A stretch of 64,000 nt of DNA from Flavobacterium piscisymbiosum (GTDB taxonomy: Bacteria; Bacteroidota; Bacteroidia; Flavobacteriales; Flavobacteriaceae). Below the pieces are notes generated by a model. That model searched no databases, was not told the DNA's origin, and saw nothing but the letters and a program-made list of their open reading frames with translations. Location: the NCBI RefSeq assembly GCF_020905295.1, contig NZ_JAJJMM010000001.1, positions 2,046,001-2,110,000 of the forward strand, given 5' to 3'. Every line of letters starts with the position of its first letter. Position 1 is the first letter of the stretch. This document shows, one piece after another, positions 22,708 to 31,516 of the stretch. The position numbers were made by a program, and so were the translations under genes.

Positions 22708-22715
22708 TACATTTG
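22708..22715 (+). promoter_or_regulatory. Putative -7 box upstream of gcvH
   Basis: TACATTTG matches TAnnTTTG, 40 bases before the ATG at 22756. No good TTG box is seen upstream. Confidence 0.5.
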
Positions 22716-22755
22716 TGGCTTAATTATTAAATTATCAATTTTCAAACATAGTATT

Positions 22756-23136
22756 ATGAGCATACCAGCAAATTTAAAGTACACAAAAGATCACGAATGG
22801 GTTAGCATCGAAGGAGATGTTGCAACTGTAGGAATTACTCATTTTGCACAAAAAGAGTTAGGAGATATCGTGTATGTTGAAGTAGAAACTTTAGATCAGA
22901 CACTTGATAAAGATGAGGTTTTTGGAACAGTTGAAGCTGTAAAAACAGTATCTGATTTATTTTTACCTTTAACAGGAGAAATTATTGCTTTTAATGACAG
23001 CCTGGAAAGTGCACCTGAAACGGTAAACTCTGATCCTTACGGAGCTGGATGGATGATTAAAATAAAAATTGCTGATGCATCAGAAATAGATTCATTATTA
23101 TCTGACGAAGCTTACAAACAACTTATCGGTGCCTAA
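22756..23136 (+). CDS. gcvH: Glycine cleavage system H protein
   Basis: 126 residues, the normal length. The lipoyl-carrying lysine is Lys63 in [11 protein letters not shown], and the hallmark KYTKDHEWV start is present. GcvH shuttles the aminomethyl group between the P, T and L proteins of the glycine cleavage complex and can feed lipoate metabolism. No other gcv gene is in the window. The stop codon overlaps the start of the next gene by 8 bp. Confidence 0.97.
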   Translation: MSIPANLKYTKDHEWVSIEGDVATVGITHFAQKELGDIVYVEVETLDQTLDKDEVFGTVEAVKTVSDLFLPLTGEIIAFNDSLESAPETVNSDPYGAGWMIKIKIADASEIDSLLSDEAYKQLIGA

Positions 23137-23512
23137 ACAATTCCTGCTGCTCTGGGCAATATTATGCTCAGGTATTATTACTTATTTTTGTTTAACGGAT
23201 TCAAGTAATATCCCTGCTGTAAGTTTCCCGAGTATAGATAAAATTGTACATTTTTGTTTTCATTTTGGATTTACAATCTCATGGATTTTGTTCTTCAAAA
23301 AAGAACTTAAAGGGAAAGCTCCTGATGATTATAAAGCTTATCTGATTTCGTTTATATTTTCTGTTTTTTTTGGAATAACAATCGAAATCCTGCAAGGTGT
23401 TTTTACAGTCACAAGAGCGTCTGACGTAACTGATGTTTTAGCAAATGCACTTGGAGCTCTAGTTGGAGTTTTTACTGCAATAGCTTTTAAAAAGCAAATA
23501 GATAAAATATAA
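23129..23512 (+). CDS. VanZ-like small membrane protein
   Basis: 127 residues with about four hydrophobic segments. The motifs [13 protein letters not shown] (after the first helix), [27 protein letters not shown] and a terminal Gly/Ala-rich helix are those of VanZ-like proteins. The start is a GTG inside the end of gcvH (8-base overlap), which suggests translational coupling. VanZ itself confers low-level teicoplanin resistance by an unknown mechanism; family members in Bacteroidota have no established role, and this gene is more likely an envelope housekeeping gene than a resistance gene. Confidence 0.85.
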   Translation: MPKQFLLLWAILCSGIITYFCLTDSSNIPAVSFPSIDKIVHFCFHFGFTISWILFFKKELKGKAPDDYKAYLISFIFSVFFGITIEILQGVFTVTRASDVTDVLANALGALVGVFTAIAFKKQIDKI

Positions 23513-23521
23513 GAATATAAT

Positions 23522-23543
23522 TACCCACTTCGGTGGGTTTTTT
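23522..23543 (+). terminator. Intrinsic terminator after the gcvH-vanZ unit
   Basis: ACCCAC-TTCG-GTGGGT followed by TTTTTT, a classic stable tetraloop hairpin. Confidence 0.92.
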
Positions 23544-23595
23544 ATTGCCAAAAAATCAAGCTCTAAAAAGTGTGTTTTTTTCTGAATTTTAAATG

Positions 23596-23603
23596 TATTT
23601 TTG
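23596..23603 (+). promoter_or_regulatory. -7 box of the deoC-remB unit
   Basis: TATTTTTG matches TAnnTTTG and ends 18 bases before the ATG at 23622. The in-frame TTG at 23601 lies inside the box, which argues against it as a start. Confidence 0.6.
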
Positions 23604-23621
23604 TCGCAATTCCATATCATC

Positions 23622-24365
23622 ATGAATGTTAAGCAATATTTAGATTCGACCTACTTAAAAACTGCCTCGCAAGCCGGACTTTCGGAAGCAGAAAATACTA
23701 TCGTGGTTAAGAATGCAATTCAGGAAGCGATTGTAGAAGGTTTTAAGTTAATAATGATCCGTCCTGAACATGTAGTTTTGGCCAAGGAAATGATTTTGAA
23801 AGCCAATTCAACTTTATTGGTGGGGACAGTAATCGATTTTCCGGAAGGAAAAGAAAATTTGGAAACTAAAATTAAAGAAGCTAATAAAGCCATCGAAGAC
23901 GGAGCAGACGATCTTGATTTTGTCTGCAATTATGAAGCTTTTAAAAACGGAGAAACTGATTTAGTAAAACAGGAAATCTTAATAGGGACACAAATTGGTT
24001 TAGCGAACAATAAAACAGTAAAATGGATTATTGAAGTTGCGGCTTTGAGCGATAAAGAAATTATCCAGCTTTCGGCTTTGATAAAAAATGTTGTTATATC
24101 GCATTTTAAAGAAGATGATTATGCTTCGGTTTTTGTAAAATCGTCAGCCGGTTTTTATGAAACTCAGGATAACTTGCCAAACGGAGCGACAGTTCCCACT
24201 ATTATAATAATGTTAGAAAATGCATCGCCTTTGTCAGTAAAAGCTGCCGGAGGAGTTCGATCTTATGATGATGCGATAGAAATGATTCGTTTAGGAGTTA
24301 AACGTATCGGAACTTCGGCTGCAAAAGCAATTGCAAACGGAGAAAATACCACAAATCAATATTAA
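23622..24365 (+). CDS. deoC: Deoxyribose-phosphate aldolase
   Basis: 247 residues. It cleaves 2-deoxyribose 5-phosphate to glyceraldehyde 3-phosphate and acetaldehyde in deoxynucleoside catabolism. The Schiff-base lysine is Lys173 in VFVKSSAGF; the second active-site lysine is Lys207 in VKAAGGVRS; Asp residues sit in DDLDFV. The ATG at 23622 is chosen because a longer TTG start falls in the promoter box. The stop codon directly abuts the remB ATG, so the two genes share a transcript. Confidence 0.95.
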   Translation: MNVKQYLDSTYLKTASQAGLSEAENTIVVKNAIQEAIVEGFKLIMIRPEHVVLAKEMILKANSTLLVGTVIDFPEGKENLETKIKEANKAIEDGADDLDFVCNYEAFKNGETDLVKQEILIGTQIGLANNKTVKWIIEVAALSDKEIIQLSALIKNVVISHFKEDDYASVFVKSSAGFYETQDNLPNGATVPTIIIMLENASPLSVKAAGGVRSYDDAIEMIRLGVKRIGTSAAKAIANGENTTNQY

Positions 24366-26504
24366 ATGAAAACCTACATTTACGTAAATAAGATTTTCTT
24401 ATCTTTTATTTTGACATTCTCTGCCTTGTCTGTTTTTTCACAAGAGAATAATTCTTCGATCAAGCAGGGTTTTACATCAGAACAATTTCCTGTTTTTGCA
24501 AATTGCGAAAATTTACAATCAAAAAAATTAGAGAATTGTTTTTATAAAGAAGTTCAGGATTTTGTTTTTCAAAACTTTGAAGTTCCTGAAAATTTAAAAC
24601 AATCAAACTATAAAGGCGAAGTAAAAGTGCTTTTTGAAGTAGATGCCAATGGAGAGTTTAAAGTGATTTATGTGAATGCTGCAAATGATGCATTATCAGA
24701 AGAAGCAAAACGTGTTTTTAGAAAATTTCCTAAAATAAAACCTTCAACTTATAATGGAAAACCAACCTATTCGAAATATACCATTTCGATTGATATTCCA
24801 TTAAAAAGCGCAGATCAAATTGCTGAAGAAGCTTTGGCGGCAGCCCAAATTTTAAAACCGGTCGAAAAACCAATGACAGAACTGGATAGTATTGTATATA
24901 AAAAATACAATAATCCAGAGTTCGAAAGTCATTTGAATATCCCTTTCTCACACAGTTACTATGCACAATTTGATGGCGCTATGAATCAAGTGGGGAGTAA
25001 TAATCATACTGCATCAAAACCCTATACCTATGCTGAGGTTTCTAAGTATTACAATTTAAAAGCAGTAAACGAATCACTTCAAAAAAATGTTTCAACTTGG
25101 TTAGGAAGAAAATTCTGGAACGAAAATCTGGTTCAGATTCAGGGTGAAGATTACTGGCTGTCCTTAAATCCTATTCTTGATTTGCAATTGGGTAAAGCGT
25201 CAGATATTGATGCTTCGTACACTTACGTAAATACACGAGCCTTAAATTTTAGAGGAGGTTTAGGAAAGACCCTTAATTTTACAACAACAGTTTTTGAAAG
25301 CCAGGGACGATTTGCGGGTTATTATAATGATTATGCCGAAACACTAAAACCTTCAGGAGGAAATCCGGCCATTATTCCGGGTATGGGAATCGCAAAAAGA
25401 TTTAAAACTGATGCTTACGATTTTCCTTTAGCGGAAGCTAATATTACTTTTGCTCCAAGTAAGTTTTTTGATTTTCAGTTAGGATACGGAAGAAATTTTA
25501 TTGGAGACGGATATCGTTCTTTGTTCGAAAGTGACGGTGCAAGTCCTTATCCTTATTTTAAAATTAATACCAATTTCTGGAAAATAAAATATACCAACAC
25601 TTATATGTGGCTTAAGGATGTTCGTCCTGATGTTACATTAGAGAAAACTTACGCGACAAAATTCATGGCGAATCATTATTTAAGCTGGAATGTGTCGAAC
25701 AAACTGAATTTAGGTTTCTTTGAATCGGTTGTTTGGACAGATACAAATAATAGAGGTTTTGATATTAATTTCGTGAATCCGATTATTTTTTATCGTTCAG
25801 TAGAATTTTCATCATCTTCAAGAAGTGGAAATGCACTTTTAGGAATGTCAGGAAAATACAAATGGAACAATAATGTGAATTTATATGCTCAGTTTTTACT
25901 CGATGAATTTTCAGTAGGCGATATGGCGGCTGGAGAAAATAGCTGGAAAAATAAATTTGGATATCAATTAGGTGCAAAATATTTCAATGCTTTTAAGATA
26001 AAAGATTTATTAGTGCAATTAGAGTATAATCATGTACGTCCTTATGTGTATTCTCATAGTGCTGTAATTACCAATTACGGACATAATAATCAAAGTGTCG
26101 GGCATCAATGGGGCGGTAACTTTGAGGAATTCGTTGCAATTGGACGTTATCATAAAGGACGTTATTATGCTGATGCTAAATTTACGGTTGGGAAGCGCGG
26201 TTTAGATTTTGATACTGCCGAAGACAGCTATAACTACGGTGGTAATATCTACAAAAGTTACGATGTAGACCGACCTTACGATAAAGGTGTAAAAGTAGGT
26301 CAGGGTAATAAAACAAATGTTTTTATTGCCGATATTCAGGCAGGATATGTAATAAATCCCATGACCAATTTGAAATTATTTGGAAGTTTGATTCACAGAA
26401 ATTTTGATCCAACGCAGGAAACAGTAACAACTTTTAAACAAAATACAACCTGGTTCAGTATCGGATTACGTTCAGATGTCTTTAATTGGTATTTTGATTA
26501 CTAG
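24366..26504 (+). CDS. remB: Gliding motility protein RemB
   Basis: 712 residues with a signal peptide (cleavage near SVFSQ). The N-terminal 140 residues resemble a TonB C-terminal-type domain (YKGEVKVLFEVDANGEFKVI), and the rest is a Wzi/capsule-assembly-like outer membrane barrel with many aromatic strands (FQLGYGRNFIGDGYRSLF). I recognise it as RemB from its composition, size and its place in the order sprA-gcvH-vanZ-deoC-remB. RemB is a surface/outer membrane protein needed for normal spreading of F. johnsoniae colonies; its precise role is not known. It has no gap to deoC. Confidence 0.85.
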   Translation: MKTYIYVNKIFLSFILTFSALSVFSQENNSSIKQGFTSEQFPVFANCENLQSKKLENCFYKEVQDFVFQNFEVPENLKQSNYKGEVKVLFEVDANGEFKVIYVNAANDALSEEAKRVFRKFPKIKPSTYNGKPTYSKYTISIDIPLKSADQIAEEALAAAQILKPVEKPMTELDSIVYKKYNNPEFESHLNIPFSHSYYAQFDGAMNQVGSNNHTASKPYTYAEVSKYYNLKAVNESLQKNVSTWLGRKFWNENLVQIQGEDYWLSLNPILDLQLGKASDIDASYTYVNTRALNFRGGLGKTLNFTTTVFESQGRFAGYYNDYAETLKPSGGNPAIIPGMGIAKRFKTDAYDFPLAEANITFAPSKFFDFQLGYGRNFIGDGYRSLFESDGASPYPYFKINTNFWKIKYTNTYMWLKDVRPDVTLEKTYATKFMANHYLSWNVSNKLNLGFFESVVWTDTNNRGFDINFVNPIIFYRSVEFSSSSRSGNALLGMSGKYKWNNNVNLYAQFLLDEFSVGDMAAGENSWKNKFGYQLGAKYFNAFKIKDLLVQLEYNHVRPYVYSHSAVITNYGHNNQSVGHQWGGNFEEFVAIGRYHKGRYYADAKFTVGKRGLDFDTAEDSYNYGGNIYKSYDVDRPYDKGVKVGQGNKTNVFIADIQAGYVINPMTNLKLFGSLIHRNFDPTQETVTTFKQNTTWFSIGLRSDVFNWYFDY

Positions 26505-26618
26505 TTTTTAATAAGATTTTTCGAAATAATTATGTTAAAGATTTGCAAGTCCTTATTCTGTAAAGGTTTTATTGAAAAAAATCTAATTTTATAGGTCAGT
26601 ATTCTACAATCTAATTTG

Positions 26619-26626
26619 TACATTTG
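26619..26626 (+). promoter_or_regulatory. -7 box of the respiratory operon
   Basis: TACATTTG matches TAnnTTTG and ends 35 bases before the TTG start of ctaB. Confidence 0.55.
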
Positions 26627-26661
26627 CACCACTCAAAAAAAACATACAAACAAATACCGTA

Positions 26662-27564
26662 TTGAACGCTACTAAAAATACATTTTCAATAAAATCAATA
26701 TTTAACGATTTCAAAGAGATTACCAAGGCTGGTTTAGCGATCAGTGTACTATTCTCTTCGATTGCCGGATATTTGTTAGGTGTTAATGATGCACATCCGT
26801 TTAAATGGAGTGTTTTATTGGTTTTAATGATTGGTGGATATTGCATGGTTGGGGCTTCTAATGCTTTTAATCAGGTAATTGAAAAAGATATCGATTCATT
26901 AATGGATCGTACTAAAAATCGTCCCGTTCCTTCAGGGCGTATGTCACCAAAAATGGCTTTGCTTGTAGCAAGTTTACTTACTATTATTGGTATTTCACTA
27001 TTATATACAATCAATGCGAAGTCGGCAATGTTTGCTGCAATTTCAATATTTTTATATACAAGTGTTTATACGCCTTTAAAAACAGTAACTTCGTTATCGG
27101 TTTTTGTGGGTGCTTTTCCGGGTGCAATTCCTTTTATGTTAGGCTGGGTTGCGGCAACCGGAGAATTTGGTATCGAGGCAGGAACGCTTTTCTTAATTCA
27201 GTTTTTCTGGCAGTTCCCACATTTCTGGTCAATTGGCTGGTTTTTATACGAAGATTATGAAAAGGCCGGGATATTTATGCTGCCAACAGGTAAAAAAGAC
27301 AGAAAGACTGCTTTGCAGATTATTTTATATACAGTTTGGCTTATTATAGCGTCATTGCTTCCTTGTTTAGGATTTACAGGACAATTATTTATTACGCCAA
27401 TTGCAGCAGTATTAGTGTTTTTGTTAGGTTTATGGATGTTGTTTTATGCAGTACGTTTGTATCAGTTAAGAACCGCAAAAGCAGCCAGAACATTAATGCT
27501 GGTAAGTGTTTCGTATATTTCGTTACTGCAAATAGTATTTATAGTAGATAAATTTTTAAGATAG
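26662..27564 (+). CDS. ctaB: Heme O synthase (protoheme IX farnesyltransferase)
   Basis: 300 residues with about nine membrane helices. The prenyl-diphosphate/Mg motif NAFNQVIEKDIDSLMDRTKNR (first Asp-rich loop, about residues 72-92) and YTPLKT are diagnostic of the UbiA/CtaB family. It adds a farnesyl group to heme b, giving heme O for the heme-copper oxidase. The start is a TTG: there is no in-frame ATG before the first helix, and the promoter box lies just upstream. It heads a run of oxidase genes, with 2 bp to the next gene. Confidence 0.93.
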   Translation: MNATKNTFSIKSIFNDFKEITKAGLAISVLFSSIAGYLLGVNDAHPFKWSVLLVLMIGGYCMVGASNAFNQVIEKDIDSLMDRTKNRPVPSGRMSPKMALLVASLLTIIGISLLYTINAKSAMFAAISIFLYTSVYTPLKTVTSLSVFVGAFPGAIPFMLGWVAATGEFGIEAGTLFLIQFFWQFPHFWSIGWFLYEDYEKAGIFMLPTGKKDRKTALQIILYTVWLIIASLLPCLGFTGQLFITPIAAVLVFLLGLWMLFYAVRLYQLRTAKAARTLMLVSVSYISLLQIVFIVDKFLR

Positions 27565-27566
27565 TT

Positions 27567-28160
27567 ATGGAAATGACAATGACAATGACAACAGGTGAAG
27601 AGCAATTAAGAAAAGCGAAATCAGCAAAACTGATTTTGTTATTTGCAATGGTGAGCATGACAATGATGTTTGCCGGACTTACAAGCGCATTTGTGGTAAG
27701 TAAATCAAGAGCCGACTGGTTGAAGAATTTTGAATTACCAACGGCATTTTATTATAGTACAGCAGTAATTATTGGTTGCAGTATTACTTTTTATCTGGCA
27801 AAGAAAGCTATTCAAAAAGATAATAGAGGTGCAACTACAGCATTACTTTTGGGTACATTGGCTTTAGGAGTTTTATTTGTGGTTTTACAGTTTGTAGGTT
27901 TTGGACAAATCGTAAAAAGTGGTTATTATTTTACTGGAGAAGGTAGTTCAATTACTACAACTTTTCTTTATGTAGTTACTGTAACACACCTATTACACTT
28001 GGCTGGAGGTTTGATTTCACTTTTAATTATAATTTATAATCATTTTAAACAAAAATACAATTCGACTCAAACTCTTGGTATAGAACTAGGTGCGATGTAT
28101 TGGCACTTTTTGGATTTATTGTGGGTATATTTATTTTTATTTTTATATTTCTTTAAATAA
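27567..28160 (+). CDS. Cytochrome c oxidase subunit III family protein (short form)
   Basis: 197 residues with five predicted membrane helices. It has the subunit III signatures HLLHLAGG and YWHFLDLLWVYLF near the C-terminus. Subunit III stabilises the catalytic subunit I of heme-copper oxidases. It starts 2 bp after ctaB and is followed by a second, longer subunit III gene, an arrangement I associate with Bacteroidota caa3-type oxidase loci. The N-terminus carries an unusual MEMTMTMTTG stretch. Confidence 0.9.
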   Translation: MEMTMTMTTGEEQLRKAKSAKLILLFAMVSMTMMFAGLTSAFVVSKSRADWLKNFELPTAFYYSTAVIIGCSITFYLAKKAIQKDNRGATTALLLGTLALGVLFVVLQFVGFGQIVKSGYYFTGEGSSITTTFLYVVTVTHLLHLAGGLISLLIIIYNHFKQKYNSTQTLGIELGAMYWHFLDLLWVYLFLFLYFFK

Positions 28161-28170
28161 GAAAAAAACG

Positions 28171-28178
28171 TAAATTTG
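28171..28178 (+). promoter_or_regulatory. Possible internal -7 box before the long subunit III gene
   Basis: TAAATTTG matches TAnnTTTG, in the 42-bp gap and 24 bases before the ATG. It may give extra transcription of the downstream genes; no TTG box is seen. Confidence 0.4.
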
Positions 28179-28202
28179 GGAACTTTTTAACGAATATCTT
28201 TT

Positions 28203-29186
28203 ATGGAAGCGACAGTTACTACTGCAAACAACGAAAAAAATTGGGGAGGCGGGCATGAGATCCAGCCATTAGGAGCGAGTTATGGTAAAATGATGATGTG
28301 GTTTTTTATCGTATCAGATGCCTTGACATTCTCTGGATTTTTAGCAGCTTATGGTTTTTCTCGATTTAAATTTATCGAAACCTGGCCTTTGGCAGATGAA
28401 GTGTTTACTCACTTCCCATTTATGCACGGTGTTTCGGCTCCGATGTATTATGTAGCCTTAATGACTTTTATTTTGATTTTCTCATCTGTAACAATGGTTT
28501 TAGCTGTTGATGCAGGTCACCAAATGAAAAAAACAAAAGTTGCAATCTACATGTTTTTAACTATTATTGGAGGTATGATTTTCGTTGGTTCTCAAGCTTG
28601 GGAATGGAAAAACTTCATTAAAGGTGAATATGGTGCTGTTGAAACAGTAGGAGGAAGTTTATTGCAGTTTGTTGATAAAGATGGTAAAAGAGTAGCTCTT
28701 GAAGAGTTTGCTGTAAAATTACCTAATCAGCCGGAAGAACTTACAAGAGCAAAAGCAAAATGGTTTATGGAAAGTGCTGAAACAGTACCAACATATTCTG
28801 TAGCAGATATTCAGGCAGGTTTTAAAGCACATCCTGAATTATTAATAAGAACAGAACACCTTACAGCAGAAAAGAAAAAAACAGTTTTAAGCAGAGCAGA
28901 ATCTGAAGAACGTTTAAGTACTGCAAAATATGTTGTAGAAGGAGCGAACTTAACAAGAAACGAATACGGAAGTAAATTGTTTGCTGATTTCTTCTTCTTC
29001 ATTACAGGATTCCACGGTTTTCACGTAATTTCAGGTATTATCATTAATATCATTATTTTCTTTAATGTATTATTGGGAACTTATGAAAAAAGAAGAAGCT
29101 ACGAAATGGTAGAGAAAGTTGGTTTGTACTGGCACTTTGTCGATTTAGTTTGGGTATTTGTATTTACAGTTTTCTACTTAGTTTAA
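28203..29186 (+). CDS. Cytochrome c oxidase subunit III with large loop insertion
   Basis: 327 residues. The family helices are present at both ends (LGASYGKMMMWFFIVSDALTF; ITGFHGFHVISG; YWHFVDLVWVFVF). An extra hydrophilic stretch of about 115 residues (about 142-257) sits between the EWKNFI region and the TGFHG helix, where ordinary subunit III has a short loop. The insertion is rich in Lys/Glu and probably lies on one face of the membrane; its role is unknown. Subunits I and II are not in the window and must be elsewhere. Confidence 0.92.
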   Translation: MEATVTTANNEKNWGGGHEIQPLGASYGKMMMWFFIVSDALTFSGFLAAYGFSRFKFIETWPLADEVFTHFPFMHGVSAPMYYVALMTFILIFSSVTMVLAVDAGHQMKKTKVAIYMFLTIIGGMIFVGSQAWEWKNFIKGEYGAVETVGGSLLQFVDKDGKRVALEEFAVKLPNQPEELTRAKAKWFMESAETVPTYSVADIQAGFKAHPELLIRTEHLTAEKKKTVLSRAESEERLSTAKYVVEGANLTRNEYGSKLFADFFFFITGFHGFHVISGIIINIIIFFNVLLGTYEKRRSYEMVEKVGLYWHFVDLVWVFVFTVFYLV

Positions 29187-29204
29187 TTTTAGATTTTAAT
29201 TATT

Positions 29205-29555
29205 ATGTCACACGAACACGTATCAAATACAAAAAGAATCTGGTTTGTTTTTGGATTGCTATCTGCAGTAACTACAGTAGAGGTTATTCTTGGAATTATT
29301 AAACCGGGAGCATTAGAATTTAATCATTTTTTAGGTTTGAATTTATTGAACTGGATATTTTATATCCTTACAATATTCAAAGCATATTATATAGTATGGG
29401 CATTTATGCACATGGAAGGTGAAAAAAGCAGCCTTAGATGGTCAGTTGTTTCGCCAGTTATTTTCCTAGTTTTATATTTATTGTTTATTCTGTTGACAGA
29501 AGGACATTATATTTATGGGGTTTTTAAAGATTCTACCATTAAATGGAATTTTTAA
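29205..29555 (+). CDS. Cytochrome c oxidase subunit IV family protein
   Basis: 116 residues with three membrane helices; the motif AYYIVWAFMHMEGEKSS is typical of the prokaryotic subunit IV (CyoD-like) family. A small accessory subunit of the oxidase. It starts 18 bp after the long subunit III gene and is followed by a terminator, ending the first part of the respiratory block. Confidence 0.9.
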   Translation: MSHEHVSNTKRIWFVFGLLSAVTTVEVILGIIKPGALEFNHFLGLNLLNWIFYILTIFKAYYIVWAFMHMEGEKSSLRWSVVSPVIFLVLYLLFILLTEGHYIYGVFKDSTIKWNF

Positions 29556-29577
29556 CATGATATTAATTCGAAAAGAG

Positions 29578-29600
29578 TCCCGATAACATCGGGATTTTTT
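29578..29600 (+). terminator. Intrinsic terminator after subunit IV
   Basis: TCCCGAT and ATCGGGA pair across a 3-base loop and are followed by a T run. Confidence 0.88.
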
Positions 29601-29608
29601 TATTTTTG
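29601..29608 (+). promoter_or_regulatory. -7 box of the SCO operon
   Basis: TATTTTTG overlaps the end of the terminator's T run and lies 24 bases before the ATG at 29633. A TTG at 29606 inside the box is in frame with the gene but is unlikely as a start. Confidence 0.55.
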
Positions 29609-29632
29609 TACCTCAATAACTTCGGTAATAAA

Positions 29633-30274
29633 ATGAAAAAAAATATAGTTCTCTTTGTTCTTTTTGTTTTGCCAATTGTAGCGTATTTGTTTTTTGCTTC
29701 AGGTGTAAACAGCTTTACTAAACTTCCAACAATAACTCCTAAAATTGCCGACTTTGGTAATTGGAAATCCCTTAAAGGAGAAAAAGTATCCTTAGATAAT
29801 AAAATTACAATTCTTGGTTTTTCAGGAAATGAGATTTTAAAAAACAGAGGTAACTTTTTTAATCTAAACGAAAAAATTTATCAGCGTTATAACGGCTTCA
29901 AAGATTTGCAATTTGTAGTGGTTTGTCCTTTGGGAACAGAAAAAGATGCGAAGAAAATTGTAGAATCATTAGGAGCTTTTACAGACGTTTCAGGCTGGCA
30001 TTTTGTTTTTGCTTCTCCTGAGGAGATTAAAGTGTATTATGATCAATTGCATCTGCAAGGAAAGTTAGATCAAAACCTTGGTACTTCGAATGTTTATATC
30101 GTAGATAAAGAACGAAATCTAAGAGGCCGAAAAGATAAAGAAGAATATAAAGAAGGGTATAATACTTTTCATCCTTCTGAGTTAAGCAATGAAATGCTTG
30201 ACGATTTCAAAATTATTCTATACGAATATCGTGCAGCTCTAAAAAAGAACCACAACGCAACAAAAGAACTTTAA
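29633..30274 (+). CDS. Membrane-anchored thioredoxin-fold-like protein without CxxC
   Basis: 213 residues: one N-terminal hydrophobic anchor (about 6-22) and a periplasmic domain with SCO/thioredoxin-like strand order (KITILGFSGNE; LQFVVVCPLGTE; NVYIVDKERNLRGR). The catalytic CxxC position is replaced, and the only Cys is in VVVCPLG. It lies 10 bp before the SCO gene, so a role in copper delivery or oxidase assembly as a non-redox partner is likely but inferred. I do not recognise a named family with certainty. Confidence 0.75.
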   Translation: MKKNIVLFVLFVLPIVAYLFFASGVNSFTKLPTITPKIADFGNWKSLKGEKVSLDNKITILGFSGNEILKNRGNFFNLNEKIYQRYNGFKDLQFVVVCPLGTEKDAKKIVESLGAFTDVSGWHFVFASPEEIKVYYDQLHLQGKLDQNLGTSNVYIVDKERNLRGRKDKEEYKEGYNTFHPSELSNEMLDDFKIILYEYRAALKKNHNATKEL

Positions 30275-30284
30275 TCTTTATATC

Positions 30285-30974
30285 ATGTTTAAAAATAAAT
30301 CATATATCGGAATTTCGTTTATTATTTTAATTTTCGGAATTTATGCCGTGCCTAAAATTGTTGACAGAATATCAAATGGCGAAGTTGTAAAAGGTAATCG
30401 TTTGGATAATGTTGGGTTAAAAACATCAAAAGCTGATGCGAAGTTGATCACAATTGGACCAGCACCTAAATTTGCATTAACGAATCAGGATAATATTAAA
30501 GTTTCAAACGACACTTATAAAGGTAAAGTTTATGTTTTAGAGTTTTTCTTTACGACTTGTCCTTCAATTTGTCCAAAGATGAATTTAAGCATGCTTGAAA
30601 TTGAGAAGACCTTTTTTGGAAATCCTAACTTCGGGATTGTTTCCATTACTATAGATCCTACGCACGATACACCACAGGTTTTAAAAGATCATGCAAAATT
30701 ATTAGGCGTAAAATCTTCGAACTGGAATTTTCTAACGGGCGATAAAGCTACTATTATGGACTTATCAAATAAAGGTTTTAATCTTTATGCCGGCGAGAAT
30801 GAAAAAGTAAGCGGTGGTTTTGAACATTCAGGTTTATTTGCATTGATTGATAAAGATGGAAATATTCGTTGCAGAAAAGATGAATTTGGGAACCCAAACA
30901 TCTATTACGACGGACTGGATAAAAAAGGAGTTAGAGATATTCAGGAAGATATTAAAATATTATTAGCAGAATAA
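30285..30974 (+). CDS. SCO1/SenC family copper chaperone for cytochrome oxidase
   Basis: 229 residues with an N-terminal membrane anchor. The copper ligands are visible: Cys92 and Cys96 (TCPSICPKMN) and His181 (GFEHSGLF). It also has the family strand SITIDPTHDTP. SCO proteins deliver copper to, or reduce, the CuA site of oxidase subunit II. The stop is 2 bp from the next gene. Confidence 0.94.
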   Translation: MFKNKSYIGISFIILIFGIYAVPKIVDRISNGEVVKGNRLDNVGLKTSKADAKLITIGPAPKFALTNQDNIKVSNDTYKGKVYVLEFFFTTCPSICPKMNLSMLEIEKTFFGNPNFGIVSITIDPTHDTPQVLKDHAKLLGVKSSNWNFLTGDKATIMDLSNKGFNLYAGENEKVSGGFEHSGLFALIDKDGNIRCRKDEFGNPNIYYDGLDKKGVRDIQEDIKILLAE

Positions 30975-30976
30975 AG

Positions 30977-31516
30977 ATGGAAGATCATTCATTAGAAAAA
31001 AAGTATAGCAAACTTATTGTTGCGGTTTCAATTATTATTCCGGTTGTAGTGGCTATTTTATTCGGTGTTAAATTGAAAGATTTTGGTGTCAATGTAGAGC
31101 CGCTTTCGTTTTTACCTCCTATTTATGCCACAACAAATGGTATTACGGCTATTGTTTTAGTTTGGGCGGTAATTGCTATTAAAAACGGAAAACAAAAGCT
31201 TCACGAACGTTTAATGACTTTTGCTATTGCATTATCGGTTGCATTTTTAGTGATGTACGTGGCTTATCATATGACTGCTGATTCTACCAAGTTTGGTGGG
31301 GAAGGTGCAATACGATATGTTTATTTCTTTATTTTGGTAACACATATCCTATTGTCTATTGCAATTATACCATTGGTATTAATAACTTATGTAAGAGCTC
31401 TTGCAAAACGCTTTGACAGACATAGAAAAATAGCTAAAATAACATTTCCACTTTGGCTGTATGTTGCAATTACAGGTGTAGTGGTTTACTTAATGATTTC
31501 TCCTTATTATGTTTAA
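30977..31516 (+). CDS. DUF420 family membrane protein
   Basis: 179 residues with about five membrane helices. Conserved polar positions include LPPIYATTNGITA, KLHERLM, YHMTADSTKFGG and THILLSIAIIPLVLIT with His residues inside helices. DUF420 proteins are found beside oxidase assembly genes (CtaM/YozB group), where they help oxidase maturation. The last 8 bases overlap the next gene. Confidence 0.87.
   Translation: MEDHSLEKKYSKLIVAVSIIIPVVVAILFGVKLKDFGVNVEPLSFLPPIYATTNGITAIVLVWAVIAIKNGKQKLHERLMTFAIALSVAFLVMYVAYHMTADSTKFGGEGAIRYVYFFILVTHILLSIAIIPLVLITYVRALAKRFDRHRKIAKITFPLWLYVAITGVVVYLMISPYYV

Noticed and set aside
23129-23512. VanZ-like gene as an acquired glycopeptide resistance gene
   Set aside because: It sits in conserved chromosomal context, overlapping gcvH, without other van genes or mobile elements.
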